This document shows positions 56,268 to 64,000 of a stretch of 64,000 nucleotides of DNA, in pieces. The position numbers were made by a program, and so were the translations under genes. The stretch is taken from assembly GCA_030065575.1 (NCBI GenBank), contig JASJDZ010000004.1:79115-143114 (forward strand), written 5' to 3'. The stretch is from Acidimicrobiia bacterium. Lineage in GTDB: Bacteria > Actinomycetota > Acidimicrobiia > Spongiisociales > UBA5794. Below the pieces are notes generated by a model. That model saw nothing but the letters and a program-made list of their open reading frames with translations, did no database searches and was not told where the DNA came from. Numbering within the stretch: the stretch's first letter is position 1; every line of letters starts with the position of its first letter.

Positions 56268-57031
56268 TGGCGGGAGGTCACGTTCACGCCCTATATCGCC
56301 ACGGGGACACGCCGCTGCACAGGCTGCGTCCCCAGGTCAAGATCGCCACTGCGTTTCTCTTCGTATTTGCGGTCGTCGCTACTCCGCGTGAGGCCATGTG
56401 GGCGTTCCTGATCTACGCGGCCATCATGCTCGCCGCCGCGTCGGTTGCCCGGCTCGGGGTTGGGTTCGTCGCCACGCGGATGCTGATCTACGTGCCCTTC
56501 ATCATCGCCGCTTTGCTCATCCCGTTCTTTGCGGGAGGCGAGAAGGTCACTGTGCTCGGTATCGAATTGTCTCGCACCGGCCTGTGGGACATGTGGAACA
56601 TCCTCGCTAAGGCGACTCTTGGCCTACTCACCTCTGTTGTGCTCGCCGGGACCACAGATATCCCGTCGATGCTGCGCGGGTTCGAGGCGCTTCGGGTACC
56701 CCGGGTGCTCACCGCAATCATGGGATTCATGATTCGTTATCTGGACGTGGTGCTTGGTGAGTTCAAGAGGATGCGAGTGGCAATGCACTCGCGTGGGCAT
56801 AACCCGCGCTGGCTCGGGCACGCCAAGCCGTACGCCACGTCCGCCGGCTTGATCTTCATTCGCTCCTACGAGCGCGGGGAAAGGGTGTACCTGGCAATGG
56901 CGTCACGCGGCTATGACGGACACATGCCACACCAAAACGGTGATTCTGCTCCTGTCAGCCAATGGGCAATGGCGCTGGCCGTGCCCCTGGCAGCCTGGAC
57001 CATCGTCGCCATTGCTTGGAGCACGCTATGA
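56267..57031 (+). CDS. cbiQ: ECF transporter T component CbiQ
   Basis: The 254-residue protein has about five TM segments, the start HRLRPQVKIATAFLFVFAVV, and the coupling motifs FKRMRVAMHSRG and ERVYLAMASRGYDG that contact the ATPase. GTG overlaps the previous stop by one base and its own stop overlaps cbiO. Confidence 0.93.
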   Translation: MAGGHVHALYRHGDTPLHRLRPQVKIATAFLFVFAVVATPREAMWAFLIYAAIMLAAASVARLGVGFVATRMLIYVPFIIAALLIPFFAGGEKVTVLGIELSRTGLWDMWNILAKATLGLLTSVVLAGTTDIPSMLRGFEALRVPRVLTAIMGFMIRYLDVVLGEFKRMRVAMHSRGHNPRWLGHAKPYATSAGLIFIRSYERGERVYLAMASRGYDGHMPHQNGDSAPVSQWAMALAVPLAAWTIVAIAWSTL

Positions 57032-57771
57032 GCGTTCCCACGATCGCCGTAGTCGGGCTGAGCTTCCGCTACCCCGACGGGACCGCAGCACTCAGCGAGG
57101 TGGACCTGCACATCCATCCCGGCGAGCGAGTTGCTCTGCTCGGACCGAACGGAGCCGGCAAGACCACCCTGATCCTCCACATGAACGGTATCCACATGCC
57201 GCAGGAGGGAACGGTGGCCGTTTCCGGGCTGCAGTTGGCGAAGGACACCGTGATGGAGGTGCGCCGCCGGGTCGGCATCGTGTTCCAGGATCCCGACGAC
57301 CAGCTGTTCATGCCAACGGTGCGCGAGGACGTCGAGTTCGGGCCGCGCAACCTCGACCTCCCCAGAGACGAAATCGACCGACGAGTTGACGCGGCACTGG
57401 AGGCAATGGAGGTTGCCGACCTCGCCGGCCGCCCCCCAAACCACCTCTCGTTCGGCCAGAAGCGCCGCGTCGCTATCGCCGGTGTACTGGCGATGCAGCC
57501 TTCGATTCTGGTGCTGGACGAGCCGACGTCGAATCTGGATCCGGCCAGCCGGCGCGAGTTGGCAACCGCGCTGCAGGCACTGGACACCACTCAGCTCATC
57601 GTCACCCATGACCTGCCTTTTGCATACGAGATGTGCGAACGGTCGGTGGTGATGGACCGCGGCCAGATCGTGGCAACGGCGCCTACCTCCGAGTTGCTCA
57701 GCGACGAGCTGCTGCTACGGGAGCACCGGTTGGAACTGCCGTTTGGCTTCGCCATTCGGGACAGGAGCTGA
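57028..57771 (+). CDS. cbiO: ECF transporter ATPase CbiO
   Basis: The 247-residue ATPase has Walker A GPNGAGKTT, Q-loop FQDPDDQLFM, signature LSFGQKRRVAIAGVL, Walker B ILVLDEPTSNLDP, and switch His in IVTHDLPFAY. It powers the nickel/cobalt ECF transporter. ATG overlaps cbiQ by four bases. Confidence 0.96.
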   Translation: MSVPTIAVVGLSFRYPDGTAALSEVDLHIHPGERVALLGPNGAGKTTLILHMNGIHMPQEGTVAVSGLQLAKDTVMEVRRRVGIVFQDPDDQLFMPTVREDVEFGPRNLDLPRDEIDRRVDAALEAMEVADLAGRPPNHLSFGQKRRVAIAGVLAMQPSILVLDEPTSNLDPASRRELATALQALDTTQLIVTHDLPFAYEMCERSVVMDRGQIVATAPTSELLSDELLLREHRLELPFGFAIRDRS

Positions 57772-57833
57772 AGCACGGGTTCGGCCGCACCCATGGCGTC
57801 CTTGTGCCTCCGCAAGCCGGTAGCCTCGCAGTC

Positions 57834-58097
57834 ATGGAGCACCACGCCGACTACGCCATACCCGTCGCGCACAACCTCGAAGTCACCACAGCAGTCGGGC
57901 CCGACGACGGACTGGGCCCGCTGTCGGGCCGGGTCATCGCTCTCGGATGGTGGGTGCAGCCCGAGACTGCCGATGATCCTGACCATGAGCCGACCGGGAC
58001 CCTGTACCTGGTAGTCGATGAGACGCGACCCCGGCCCTACTGGGTGAAGCAAGCTGATCTGCTCACGGTCAGACTCAACCCGGCTCCGGCGGACTAG
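57834..58097 (+). CDS. Small protein of unknown function
   Basis: The 87-residue product MEHHADYAIPVAHNLEVTTA is followed by a Gly/Pro-rich strand segment and GTLYLVVDETRPRPYWVKQ, which looks like a small beta-barrel. I do not recognise the family. Only a weak SD precedes the ATG. Composition is like neighbouring genes. Confidence 0.5.
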   Translation: MEHHADYAIPVAHNLEVTTAVGPDDGLGPLSGRVIALGWWVQPETADDPDHEPTGTLYLVVDETRPRPYWVKQADLLTVRLNPAPAD

Positions 58098-58210
58098 GTT
58101 CAGCCGCACCTCTGGCCCATTTGCATCGTGCACGACATGCTGCGGGAGCGTCGGCCCGAACCATCTGAGCAGCTGGATCAGCGCCAGATCTTGCGGATAA
58201 ACTGACGGCC

Positions 58211-58858
58211 ATGAGAGGTGACATCATCCTCGTCGGCGAGGAGCACAGAAGCGCCGCCGAGCAGATCATCGAACGGCTCAAAGATGAGATCGCGTCATCC
58301 CCGCGCCGCTACACGATGACCGTTGCCGGCGAATCGGGAAGCGGCAAATCCGAGACGGGACAGGCCCTGGCGAACGCTCTGGAGGAGCGGGACATCCGGG
58401 CTGTGGTACTCCAGCAGGACGACTACTACGTACTGCCGCCCCGGTTCAACGACGCAGCCCGCCGAGCCAACTTCGCCTGGGTGGGGACATCCGAGGTGAG
58501 GCTCGACCTGTTGGACCAGCACCTGACCCTGGCACGCGCTGGATCCGACACCATCACCAAACCGCTGGTCGACTACGCCGCCAACCAGATCAATGAGGAA
58601 ACGATCTCGCTCGATGGCGTAGACGTCGTCATTGCCGAAGGTGTGTACACCTCGCTGTGCGAGAGTGTCGACCGTCGGGTCTTTATCGCCCGCAACCGCC
58701 TGGAGACGATGGAGCACCGGATGAAACGCGGCCGCGAGGAGTTCGACCCCTTCATCGAAGAGGTGCTGGTGAAGGAACATGAGATCATCTCGCAACACCG
58801 TGACCGGGCAGATGTTGTGATCACGCGCGAATACGACGTCGAGTTCATAACGGTGTGA
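58211..58858 (+). CDS. P-loop kinase (uridine kinase-like)
   Basis: The 215-residue kinase has Walker A AGESGSGKSETG at about residues 39-50 and a Walker B-like Asp pair VVLQQDDYYVLPP, as in uridine kinases and related enzymes. The C-terminal half contains AEGVYTSLCESVDRRVFIAR and a KRGREEFDP lid. The acceptor is unknown. Its stop overlaps the next gene's GTG, and the neighbour acts on sugars, so a sugar or nucleoside is plausible. Confidence 0.82.
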   Translation: MRGDIILVGEEHRSAAEQIIERLKDEIASSPRRYTMTVAGESGSGKSETGQALANALEERDIRAVVLQQDDYYVLPPRFNDAARRANFAWVGTSEVRLDLLDQHLTLARAGSDTITKPLVDYAANQINEETISLDGVDVVIAEGVYTSLCESVDRRVFIARNRLETMEHRMKRGREEFDPFIEEVLVKEHEIISQHRDRADVVITREYDVEFITV

Positions 58859-60921
58859 CTGCGCCAGGAACCCCCGGAGCTGCCGACTACGCCAGCGGGG
58901 CGAGTTCTTTTGTCGCCGGCCCTCGCCCGCAGGACGCACTTGCTCTCCCTCTGACCGAAGTACTGGACCTGCTGCGACGCCGCCTCGGGAACGTCGTCGC
59001 TATGGCTCTATCTCCTGAGGCGGTCGACCTGGCAACGCCGCTCGACTCGTTGCCGAAACAGGTGCGCTCTCCGCGTCACACCGAAACGGATTCCAGCTGG
59101 CTGCGACGAAGCAACATGGTCGGCGTCAACGTGCGCACGGTCGGCGACTACGCGGGTGTCGTCAAGTATGCGCTAACCCTTCCGGAGGCCTTTGATTCGA
59201 TCCACCTGCTGCCTATCTGGGAACCCGGAGTCGTCGAGAGTCTGTACGGGATCGCCGGTTGGAATCTGAACAACCAGTTCTACTCGGCTGAACTCGAGGC
59301 GGCGGCTCCGCATCTGGATAGCGTCGATAAGCAGCTGCGCGCCACCTCCAACCTGCTTCACGTCATGGGTCGGACCATCGGGATAGATGTGATTCCTCAC
59401 ACCGACCGGTTCTCCGAGATCGCCCTCGGGAACCCCGATCTCTTCGAATGGATGCGGGTGCGCGATCGTCAGATTGTCGATCACTCGGAATCGCTGGTCG
59501 ACGATGTGATCGACACCATCTTCGAATGGTTGCGCGAGCACGGGAGCGCCTCAGCCGTTGCGGTTCCCAAGACTGCAAAGAAGCTGTTTGCGATGCCGGA
59601 GCCCGATCGGCTGCAGATACTCTTCGGCGACAAGGGCGACATCTACGGTCGGATCGAACGCAGAGTCGATCTCGTGAAACGTCTCAAGTGGTTCGGTCTC
59701 GAACCGGTGCCCGCCACCATGGGGGTTCCATTCCGGGGGATGATGGTGGACCCGGATCCGGCCCACACGGTCGTCGACGACTACGGCATGGAGTGGCCCG
59801 ACTTCGTAATCACCAAGCCAGAGTTCATGTCGCGCGTCTTCTCTCCACTCGCCCGCTTCAAGTTCTACGGCCGGCTCAACGACAATGCCGACTGGGAGGT
59901 CGACTTCGCCAAACCGCGGCGCCATGTTTGGGACTACGTATGCGAGCACTACGCCGAGACCCAACACATCGGCAATTTCGACTTCATGCGCGGGGACATG
60001 TCGCACGTACAGATGCGGCCCGACGGTGTTCCCGACGTCATCGACGAGTACTACGACATACTGGGAACGGTGAAGACCCGCATCCAGCGGAAGGTCCCCT
60101 GGTTTGGCTACTTTGCGGAGACCTTCCTACCCGCCCGTGACGTATTCCAGTTCGGCGAAGAATTGGACCATCTCGAGGCCTCGCGAGCAGATTCCACCCT
60201 TGGTGATTTGCAGTCGACGGTGGTCGGCAGCGAGGAATTCCTGAGACGTTTTCGCCGCTACCTCGACGATCTGGCGAACCGCCGAACGGCTCCGACCTTT
60301 GGGGTGATGACCGCCGACAAGGACGATCCGCGTTTCGACGAGTTCTACCGAGCGGGCAACGAGGTCCGGCTGTTCACCGCTCTGTTTGTGCCGGACATGC
60401 CCAGCTACACCGGTCTCGGGTTCGAAATCCGCGATGTCCACTGGGAGCCCGTCGAGAACGAGCGCTACACAAAACTGTTTGTCTTCCGGGAGCACGGCGA
60501 GTCGAACATCTACCCCTCCAAGGCGCGCCACGGTGACCACTTCATCTGGGGCGAGAACCAGGAGCTGTTCGAAAGGTTGACCGCACTGCGGATCTATGCC
60601 GAGAGTGTCCTCGGTTGGATCGAGGGAACCACGACTCGATGGTTGATTCCGCCCGACGCCACCACCCTGCGCGGAACCGCAGCCTGGACTCAGGTCGGGG
60701 ACAGCCGCTACGTATTCGTCGTCAACTACGACTTGGAGAAGGACTCCGGCTACTTCGGGATCCCTGCGCTGCCAGACGACGTGATCCTCGAGGGCGAGTT
60801 CTCCACCGACGGCTCGATCGCTGAGGTCGATCAGCTGCTGACCAGCAACGGCTTCTTCCACAGGGTCGAGAACCTCGCTCCGGGCGAGGGCCGGGCCTAC
60901 AGGGTTGTTTCCGCGCCGTAA
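58855..60921 (+). CDS. Alpha-amylase-family (GH13-like) protein
   Basis: The 688-residue protein resembles a TIM-barrel glycosidase: IHLLPIWEPGVVESLYGIAG, then IGIDVIPHTDRFSEIALGNP in place of the first GH13 conserved region, FDFMRGDMSHVQMR with the nucleophile-like Asp, and FGYFAETFLPARDVF with the acid Glu. The C-terminus looks like a beta domain. Sequence similarity to standard amylases is low. The substrate is probably an alpha-glucan or disaccharide. GTG overlaps the kinase stop by three bases. Confidence 0.7.
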   Translation: MTAPGTPGAADYASGASSFVAGPRPQDALALPLTEVLDLLRRRLGNVVAMALSPEAVDLATPLDSLPKQVRSPRHTETDSSWLRRSNMVGVNVRTVGDYAGVVKYALTLPEAFDSIHLLPIWEPGVVESLYGIAGWNLNNQFYSAELEAAAPHLDSVDKQLRATSNLLHVMGRTIGIDVIPHTDRFSEIALGNPDLFEWMRVRDRQIVDHSESLVDDVIDTIFEWLREHGSASAVAVPKTAKKLFAMPEPDRLQILFGDKGDIYGRIERRVDLVKRLKWFGLEPVPATMGVPFRGMMVDPDPAHTVVDDYGMEWPDFVITKPEFMSRVFSPLARFKFYGRLNDNADWEVDFAKPRRHVWDYVCEHYAETQHIGNFDFMRGDMSHVQMRPDGVPDVIDEYYDILGTVKTRIQRKVPWFGYFAETFLPARDVFQFGEELDHLEASRADSTLGDLQSTVVGSEEFLRRFRRYLDDLANRRTAPTFGVMTADKDDPRFDEFYRAGNEVRLFTALFVPDMPSYTGLGFEIRDVHWEPVENERYTKLFVFREHGESNIYPSKARHGDHFIWGENQELFERLTALRIYAESVLGWIEGTTTRWLIPPDATTLRGTAAWTQVGDSRYVFVVNYDLEKDSGYFGIPALPDDVILEGEFSTDGSIAEVDQLLTSNGFFHRVENLAPGEGRAYRVVSAP

Positions 60922-60960
60922 GTTTGCAGTCCCGATCAAGACCGGGCTCTCGCTGTCTCA

Positions 60961-60966
60961 TACAAT
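60961..60966 (+). promoter_or_regulatory. Candidate -10 element of a leaderless AraC-type gene
   Basis: TACAAT lies seven bases before GTG 60974. No -35 match is seen. If used, transcription would begin at or next to the start codon. Confidence 0.35.
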
Positions 60967-60973
60967 CGTGAGT

Positions 60974-61822
60974 GTGTTGACGATCTACGAACAGATCCAG
61001 CAGGCGGTGGACCTAGTCGAGGCCGATCTGTCGCAAGACTTGACCGCCGGTGCCGCGGCTCGTACTGCCGGGATGTCGTTGCGCAGTTTCCATCGGTACT
61101 TCCCGGCGCTTACCGGCTACAAGTTCGGCGAGTACCTCCGCAAGCGCCGTCTGTCTGCAGCTGCTGGTGAGTTGCGAGCCGGTCAGGCCTCGATCCTGGC
61201 CGTGGCAATCCAATCCGGGTACGACAGCCACGAAGCGTTCACCCGGGCGTTCAAGAGTGAGTTTGAAGTCACGCCGAGCGAGTTCCGCTCTGGCGACCTA
61301 CCGGCTGCCAGAGTCCGGCCAATCGACCTCGTAGGAGAGGTGCACATGGGTGTATTGACCAAGTCGCTACCAGAGATGAAAGTCGTGGTCTTTGATGGCT
61401 TCGCTCCAGACCCGGAGTGGAAAGCGATCCAGCAGATGGAGGCATGGCTGGAACGTCACGGTGAGGAGATCGGGCCGCATCGGGTATTCGGGCACAACAT
61501 CGACGAGGACGGTCGGCTTGCCTTCGACCCCGTCAATGTTGGCTATCGGATCCTGGTGACGGTGCCGGAGACGGCGTTGCCGTTCGATGACGAGACCACG
61601 GTGGCGACCATCGAAGCCGGAACGTTTGTTGTGACGGGAATCGAAGGATCGTTCGAGGAGGACCCGTCCGGGTCCTGGATCACTGCCGGCTGGGGTCGGC
61701 TCAACGAGATGGTCAAACGCAACGACCTGCATGTGCATCCCTCGCGACGATGGTTCGAGGAGGTGTTGGAGCCCGTGGAGCCCGGCAATACGAGATTCGA
61801 TCTCTACTTGGAGCTGGCATAG
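60974..61822 (+). CDS. AraC-family regulator with GyrI-like effector domain
   Basis: The 282-residue protein starts with an AraC/Rob-type double helix-turn-helix (TAGAAARTAGMSLRSFHRYF, AVAIQSGYDSHEAFTRAFKS) and continues with a GyrI-like domain (LPEMKVVVFDGFAPDPEWKA, YRILVTVPETALPFDDETTV) that binds small hydrophobic or cationic ligands. GTG 60974 is preferred, with GTG 60968 possible; no SD is visible. Confidence 0.87.
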   Translation: MLTIYEQIQQAVDLVEADLSQDLTAGAAARTAGMSLRSFHRYFPALTGYKFGEYLRKRRLSAAAGELRAGQASILAVAIQSGYDSHEAFTRAFKSEFEVTPSEFRSGDLPAARVRPIDLVGEVHMGVLTKSLPEMKVVVFDGFAPDPEWKAIQQMEAWLERHGEEIGPHRVFGHNIDEDGRLAFDPVNVGYRILVTVPETALPFDDETTVATIEAGTFVVTGIEGSFEEDPSGSWITAGWGRLNEMVKRNDLHVHPSRRWFEEVLEPVEPGNTRFDLYLELA

Positions 61823-61869
61823 GCAACCTGACGCCGGCCGCTCGCACCGGGCGATCGGCGCGTTATCTT

Positions 61870-61893
61870 GGGCACCGAGCAACCGAGGTGCCC
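61870..61893 (+). promoter_or_regulatory. Hairpin over the ribosome binding site of the PLP enzyme gene
   Basis: GGGCACC (61870-61876) and GGTGCCC (61887-61893) form a perfect 7-bp stem with a 10-nt loop ending right at the ATG. The SD GAGGTG is inside the descending arm, so folding would hide it. Confidence 0.45.
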
Positions 61894-63045
61894 ATGCGTT
61901 TCCGAACCAAGCAGATCCATGCCGGGGTCACCCCCGACCCGACCACCGGCGCCATCCTGACCCCGATCCATCAGTCGACGACATTCGTGCAACCGTCGGT
62001 CGACGAGTACATGGCAACCGGCTACTCATACTCGCGCAGTGGCAACCCCACGGTGCGAGCATTGGAGGAGAAGGTTGCGGCATTGGAGAACGCCGCGGAT
62101 GCCGCAGCTTTTGGTACCGGAATGGCCGCCACCAACGCCGTGATGCTGGCGATGCTGAACGCCGGCGAACACGTCATCTTCTCCGACGTCGTCTATGGCG
62201 GCACGTACCGGCTCGCCACCCAGGTGTACAGGCGCTTCGGGGTCGAATACGACTTCGTCGACACGTCAAACCCAGCCAACGTTGCAGCCACTGTCAAGGA
62301 CAACACCCGGCTCATCTTCACCGAGACTCCGGCGAACCCGACCCTGAAGGTGACCGACATCGCCGCGGTGTCCGAGTTCGCCACTACCGCAGGAATCCCC
62401 CACTGTGTGGACAACACGTTCCTCACTCCGTATTACCAGCGGCCGATCGAGTTGGGCGCGGATCTGATCGTGCACTCCACTACCAAGTACTTAGACGGCC
62501 ACAACGCCACCGTTGGCGGAGCAGTTGTCGCCAGGACCGATGAGCTGCAGGAGAAGATCAAGTTCATCCAGAACTCCACCGGCACGACGATGTCGCCACA
62601 GGTGGCGTGGCTGACGCTGCAAGGCGTGAAGACCCTGTCGGAGCGGCTCGACCGCCAGTCCGCCAACGCCATGCAAATCGCTCGCTTCCTCGAGGCGCAC
62701 CCCAAGGTAACGAAGGTGGCATACCCCGGACTCGAATCCTTTCCCCAGCACGAGCTGGTCAAGAAACAGGCATCCGGTTTTGGGGCGATGGCCTGGTTCG
62801 AACTGACCGGGGGTCTCGAAGCCGGCAAGAAGCTGATGGGTCTGGTCCAGCTTTGGACGCTTGCGGAGAACCTGGGATCGGTCGAGTCCCTGATCACCCA
62901 CCCGGTGACGATGACCCATGCCGCCATTGAGCCGGAGGAGCGGCTCCGCATCGGCATCACCGACGGCTTGGTACGGATCTCGGTGGGCATGGAGGATGCC
63001 GAGGATCTCATCGAAGATCTCGACCAGGCTCTGCACCGGATATGA
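61894..63045 (+). CDS. Cys/Met-metabolism PLP enzyme (cystathionine gamma-synthase/lyase family)
   Basis: The 383-residue enzyme has the family signature around Lys198 (DLIVHSTTKYLDGHNATVGG), plus TPIHQSTTFVQPS, YSYSRSGNPTVRALEEKVAA, and ENLGSVESLITHPVTMTHA. Candidates are cystathionine gamma-synthase, gamma-lyase, or O-acetylhomoserine sulfhydrylase; these cannot be told apart by eye. GAGGTG precedes the ATG by four bases inside a hairpin. Confidence 0.9.
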   Translation: MRFRTKQIHAGVTPDPTTGAILTPIHQSTTFVQPSVDEYMATGYSYSRSGNPTVRALEEKVAALENAADAAAFGTGMAATNAVMLAMLNAGEHVIFSDVVYGGTYRLATQVYRRFGVEYDFVDTSNPANVAATVKDNTRLIFTETPANPTLKVTDIAAVSEFATTAGIPHCVDNTFLTPYYQRPIELGADLIVHSTTKYLDGHNATVGGAVVARTDELQEKIKFIQNSTGTTMSPQVAWLTLQGVKTLSERLDRQSANAMQIARFLEAHPKVTKVAYPGLESFPQHELVKKQASGFGAMAWFELTGGLEAGKKLMGLVQLWTLAENLGSVESLITHPVTMTHAAIEPEERLRIGITDGLVRISVGMEDAEDLIEDLDQALHRI

Positions 63046-63533
63046 GCGCCGATCCGGTAATCGACCAGCTGGAGGCGCTGCGCGTCGCCCACGAGCTCAT
63101 GCCGTGTGATCCGGCGCTAGCGGACACTGCCCGGTTCTGCGAGGCCTACGACATCGACCCGGCGGATTCGGCGAACACCATCGTCGTTGTGGGCAAGAGC
63201 ACCCCTCGCGTGTATGTGGCGTGTGTGTTGCTGGCAACGACCCGGCTCGACGTCAACGGTGTGGTGCGCAAGAAGCTCGGGATCCGCCGCACTTCGTTCG
63301 CCTCGGCGGAGGAAACCGCCGAGATCACCGGCATGATCATGGGCGGCGTGACTCCATTCGGCCTGCCACCCGTTCTCCCCGTGTGGGTAGATGCGCTGGT
63401 CATGACCCGGGAGCGTATCGTGCTCGGCGGCGGCACCCGGGATCGCAAGGTTGTGGCCGCCCCGGCTGCGCTGACGCGGCTGGAGGCGGTCGAAGTGGTC
63501 GAGGGGTTGGCCGGGCCGTTCCCAGCGGCCTAG
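63042..63533 (+). CDS. YbaK/aminoacyl-tRNA deacylase-domain protein
   Basis: The 163-residue protein has the YbaK-like core: ANTIVVVGKSTPRVYVACVL (conserved Lys), LDVNGVVRKKLGIRRTSFAS, and ITGMIMGGVTPFGLPPVLPV. It belongs to a different subgroup from the ybaK gene at 13473. It probably edits mischarged tRNA, though some members in this family do not. ATG overlaps the previous stop by four bases. Confidence 0.85.
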   Translation: MSADPVIDQLEALRVAHELMPCDPALADTARFCEAYDIDPADSANTIVVVGKSTPRVYVACVLLATTRLDVNGVVRKKLGIRRTSFASAEETAEITGMIMGGVTPFGLPPVLPVWVDALVMTRERIVLGGGTRDRKVVAAPAALTRLEAVEVVEGLAGPFPAA

Positions 63534-63694
63534 CGGCCACCGCGCTACCCCGAGGTTCGCACCCAGATCCGCCGCCGGAACCATCCGAAGACCTTGCATT
63601 GTCAGACAGCAGAATCCCTCTCGGCGAGGGCCGCCGACCGAGACACCGCCGCTCGACCCACCCGCAGAACCCGTCCAGAATTCACTTCCGCGTC

Positions 63695-63910
63695 ACGCCT
63701 GCAACACCCAGGCGTCATTGCCACGGTCTACTTTGCCATCCAAGGGGACAGGCACGGAGGAAGTCGCAAGACGGAATCCGAACGCCACAGAGCTTCTGGT
63801 GGTACCGCCACCCAGAAGCTTCAAGTCTCAGTCCGGATGGTTCACTTCCCTCCCGCAGCCATCCGGACAGAGAGCTCAACGGCCGGTGACGCTAGGTCAC
63901 CGGCCGCTGC
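63695..63910 (+). ncRNA. Candidate structured non-coding RNA ending in a terminator
   Basis: The gap 63534-63941 (408 bases) has no credible gene but holds four hairpins: 63695-63715 (7 bp), 63791-63820 (12 bp with one bulged C, loop TACCG), 63831-63868 (perfect 10 bp, 18-nt loop) and 63880-63906 (perfect 11 bp, 5-nt loop). The last is followed by CTGCTTTT, a plus-strand terminator signature. I matched it to no known RNA: RNase P, tmRNA, SRP, T-box and common riboswitch motifs do not fit. Confidence 0.35.
63880..63906 (+). terminator. Terminator hairpin near the right edge
   Basis: CGGCCGGTGAC and its complement form an 11-bp perfect stem with a GCTAG loop, followed three bases later by TTTT on the plus strand. 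It could end a plus-strand RNA from this gap. Confidence 0.55.
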
Positions 63911-63941
63911 TTTTCCGTACCGCACACCGGTCTCGAACGGG

Positions 63942-64000
63942 TCAAATGACCTTCCCAGAGATGAGCCGAAGGACGTGGTGGTGGTTCTTGATGATGTTGA
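63942..64000 (-). CDS. Partial protein, C-terminal 18 residues
   Basis: A minus-strand frame enters at the right edge and stops at 63942, ending NIIKNHHHVLRLISGKVI. Codons are GC-rich at third positions. Too little is visible to name it. The opposite strand also has an ATG-started frame at 63946, so the coding strand is uncertain. Confidence 0.3.
   Translation of the reverse strand, partial: NIIKNHHHVLRLISGKVI

Noticed and set aside
63791..63820. T-box-like sequence TGGTACC in a hairpin
   Set aside because: The antiterminator helix A2 is missing, the flanking stem is too long, and no plus-strand amino-acid or tRNA-synthetase gene follows within the window.
63946..64000. Plus-strand ATG frame at the right edge
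   Set aside because: It starts with a Trp-rich stretch and has no SD. It overlaps the minus-strand frame and neither can be decided from 60 bases.

Overview
The window is a gene-dense, high-GC chromosomal segment of an actinobacterium, probably an environmental lineage near the Acidimicrobiia. The assignment rests on many GTG/TTG starts, Shine-Dalgarno (SD) starts mixed with apparently leaderless genes, a PPOX protein of the kind that often binds coenzyme F420, LytR-CpsA-Psr (LCP) cell-wall ligases, a mycobacterial LppM-like lipoprotein and a group II truncated hemoglobin. It is inferred from gene content and not from a phylogenetic marker. I found no rRNA, tRNA, CRISPR array, prophage or insertion sequence.

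Layout. 1-13 kb: envelope and stress genes (mscL, a CAAX/ICMT-type methyltransferase, clpB), a PadR / HAAS-NfeD / stomatin operon with a promoter and a perfect palindrome, lgt, a DUF2079 membrane protein, an AhpD-like protein and an M20 hydrolase. 13-24 kb: a ybaK deacylase, the purA-purD-purB operon, a minus-strand operon (lipoprotein, PGRP amidase, truncated hemoglobin, helical protein), a rhomboid protease, a coiled-coil protein, and a large minus-strand protein with an unusual domain mix. 24-30 kb: a threonine-dehydratase-like enzyme, an array of short DNA hairpins, an amino-acid ABC transporter, a leaderless ArsR gene, mobA and a dienoyl-CoA-isomerase-like enzyme. 30-39 kb: a tightly overlapping polysaccharide operon with the four-enzyme UDP-ManNAc3NAcA route (WbpB/E/D/I type), a GT-C glycosyltransferase, an FAD oxidoreductase and a polysaccharide deacetylase, facing a GT2 glycosyltransferase. 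39-48 kb: a class III aminotransferase, lnt, an inositol-monophosphatase-like enzyme, an amidohydrolase, small zinc-ribbon and DUF4342 proteins, an iron-sulfur protein and ilvD. 48-58 kb: two LCP proteins, a flippase fused to a priming phosphoglycosyltransferase, a Fur regulator, a histidine kinase and a nickel/cobalt ECF transporter (cbiM, PDGLE, cbiQ, cbiO). 58-64 kb: a P-loop kinase overlapping a glycosidase-like protein, an AraC/GyrI-type regulator, a Cys/Met-metabolism PLP enzyme, a second YbaK protein, and a non-coding stretch with strong hairpins.

How the parts fit. Much of the window serves the cell envelope: sugar-nucleotide synthesis, lipid-linked assembly (flippase plus priming transferase), attachment by LCP ligases, and lipoprotein maturation by Lgt and Lnt. 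The least ordinary items are (1) an array of five mini-hairpins with exact 3-nt loops at 24661-24812, (2) a 46-bp palindromic element present three times, each just after a plus-strand stop codon, (3) three unusual fusions (HAAS-NfeD, flippase-PGT, and an E3-binding-like domain with a degenerate nuclease-like domain), and (4) an Lnt homologue with Ser where the catalytic Cys is expected.
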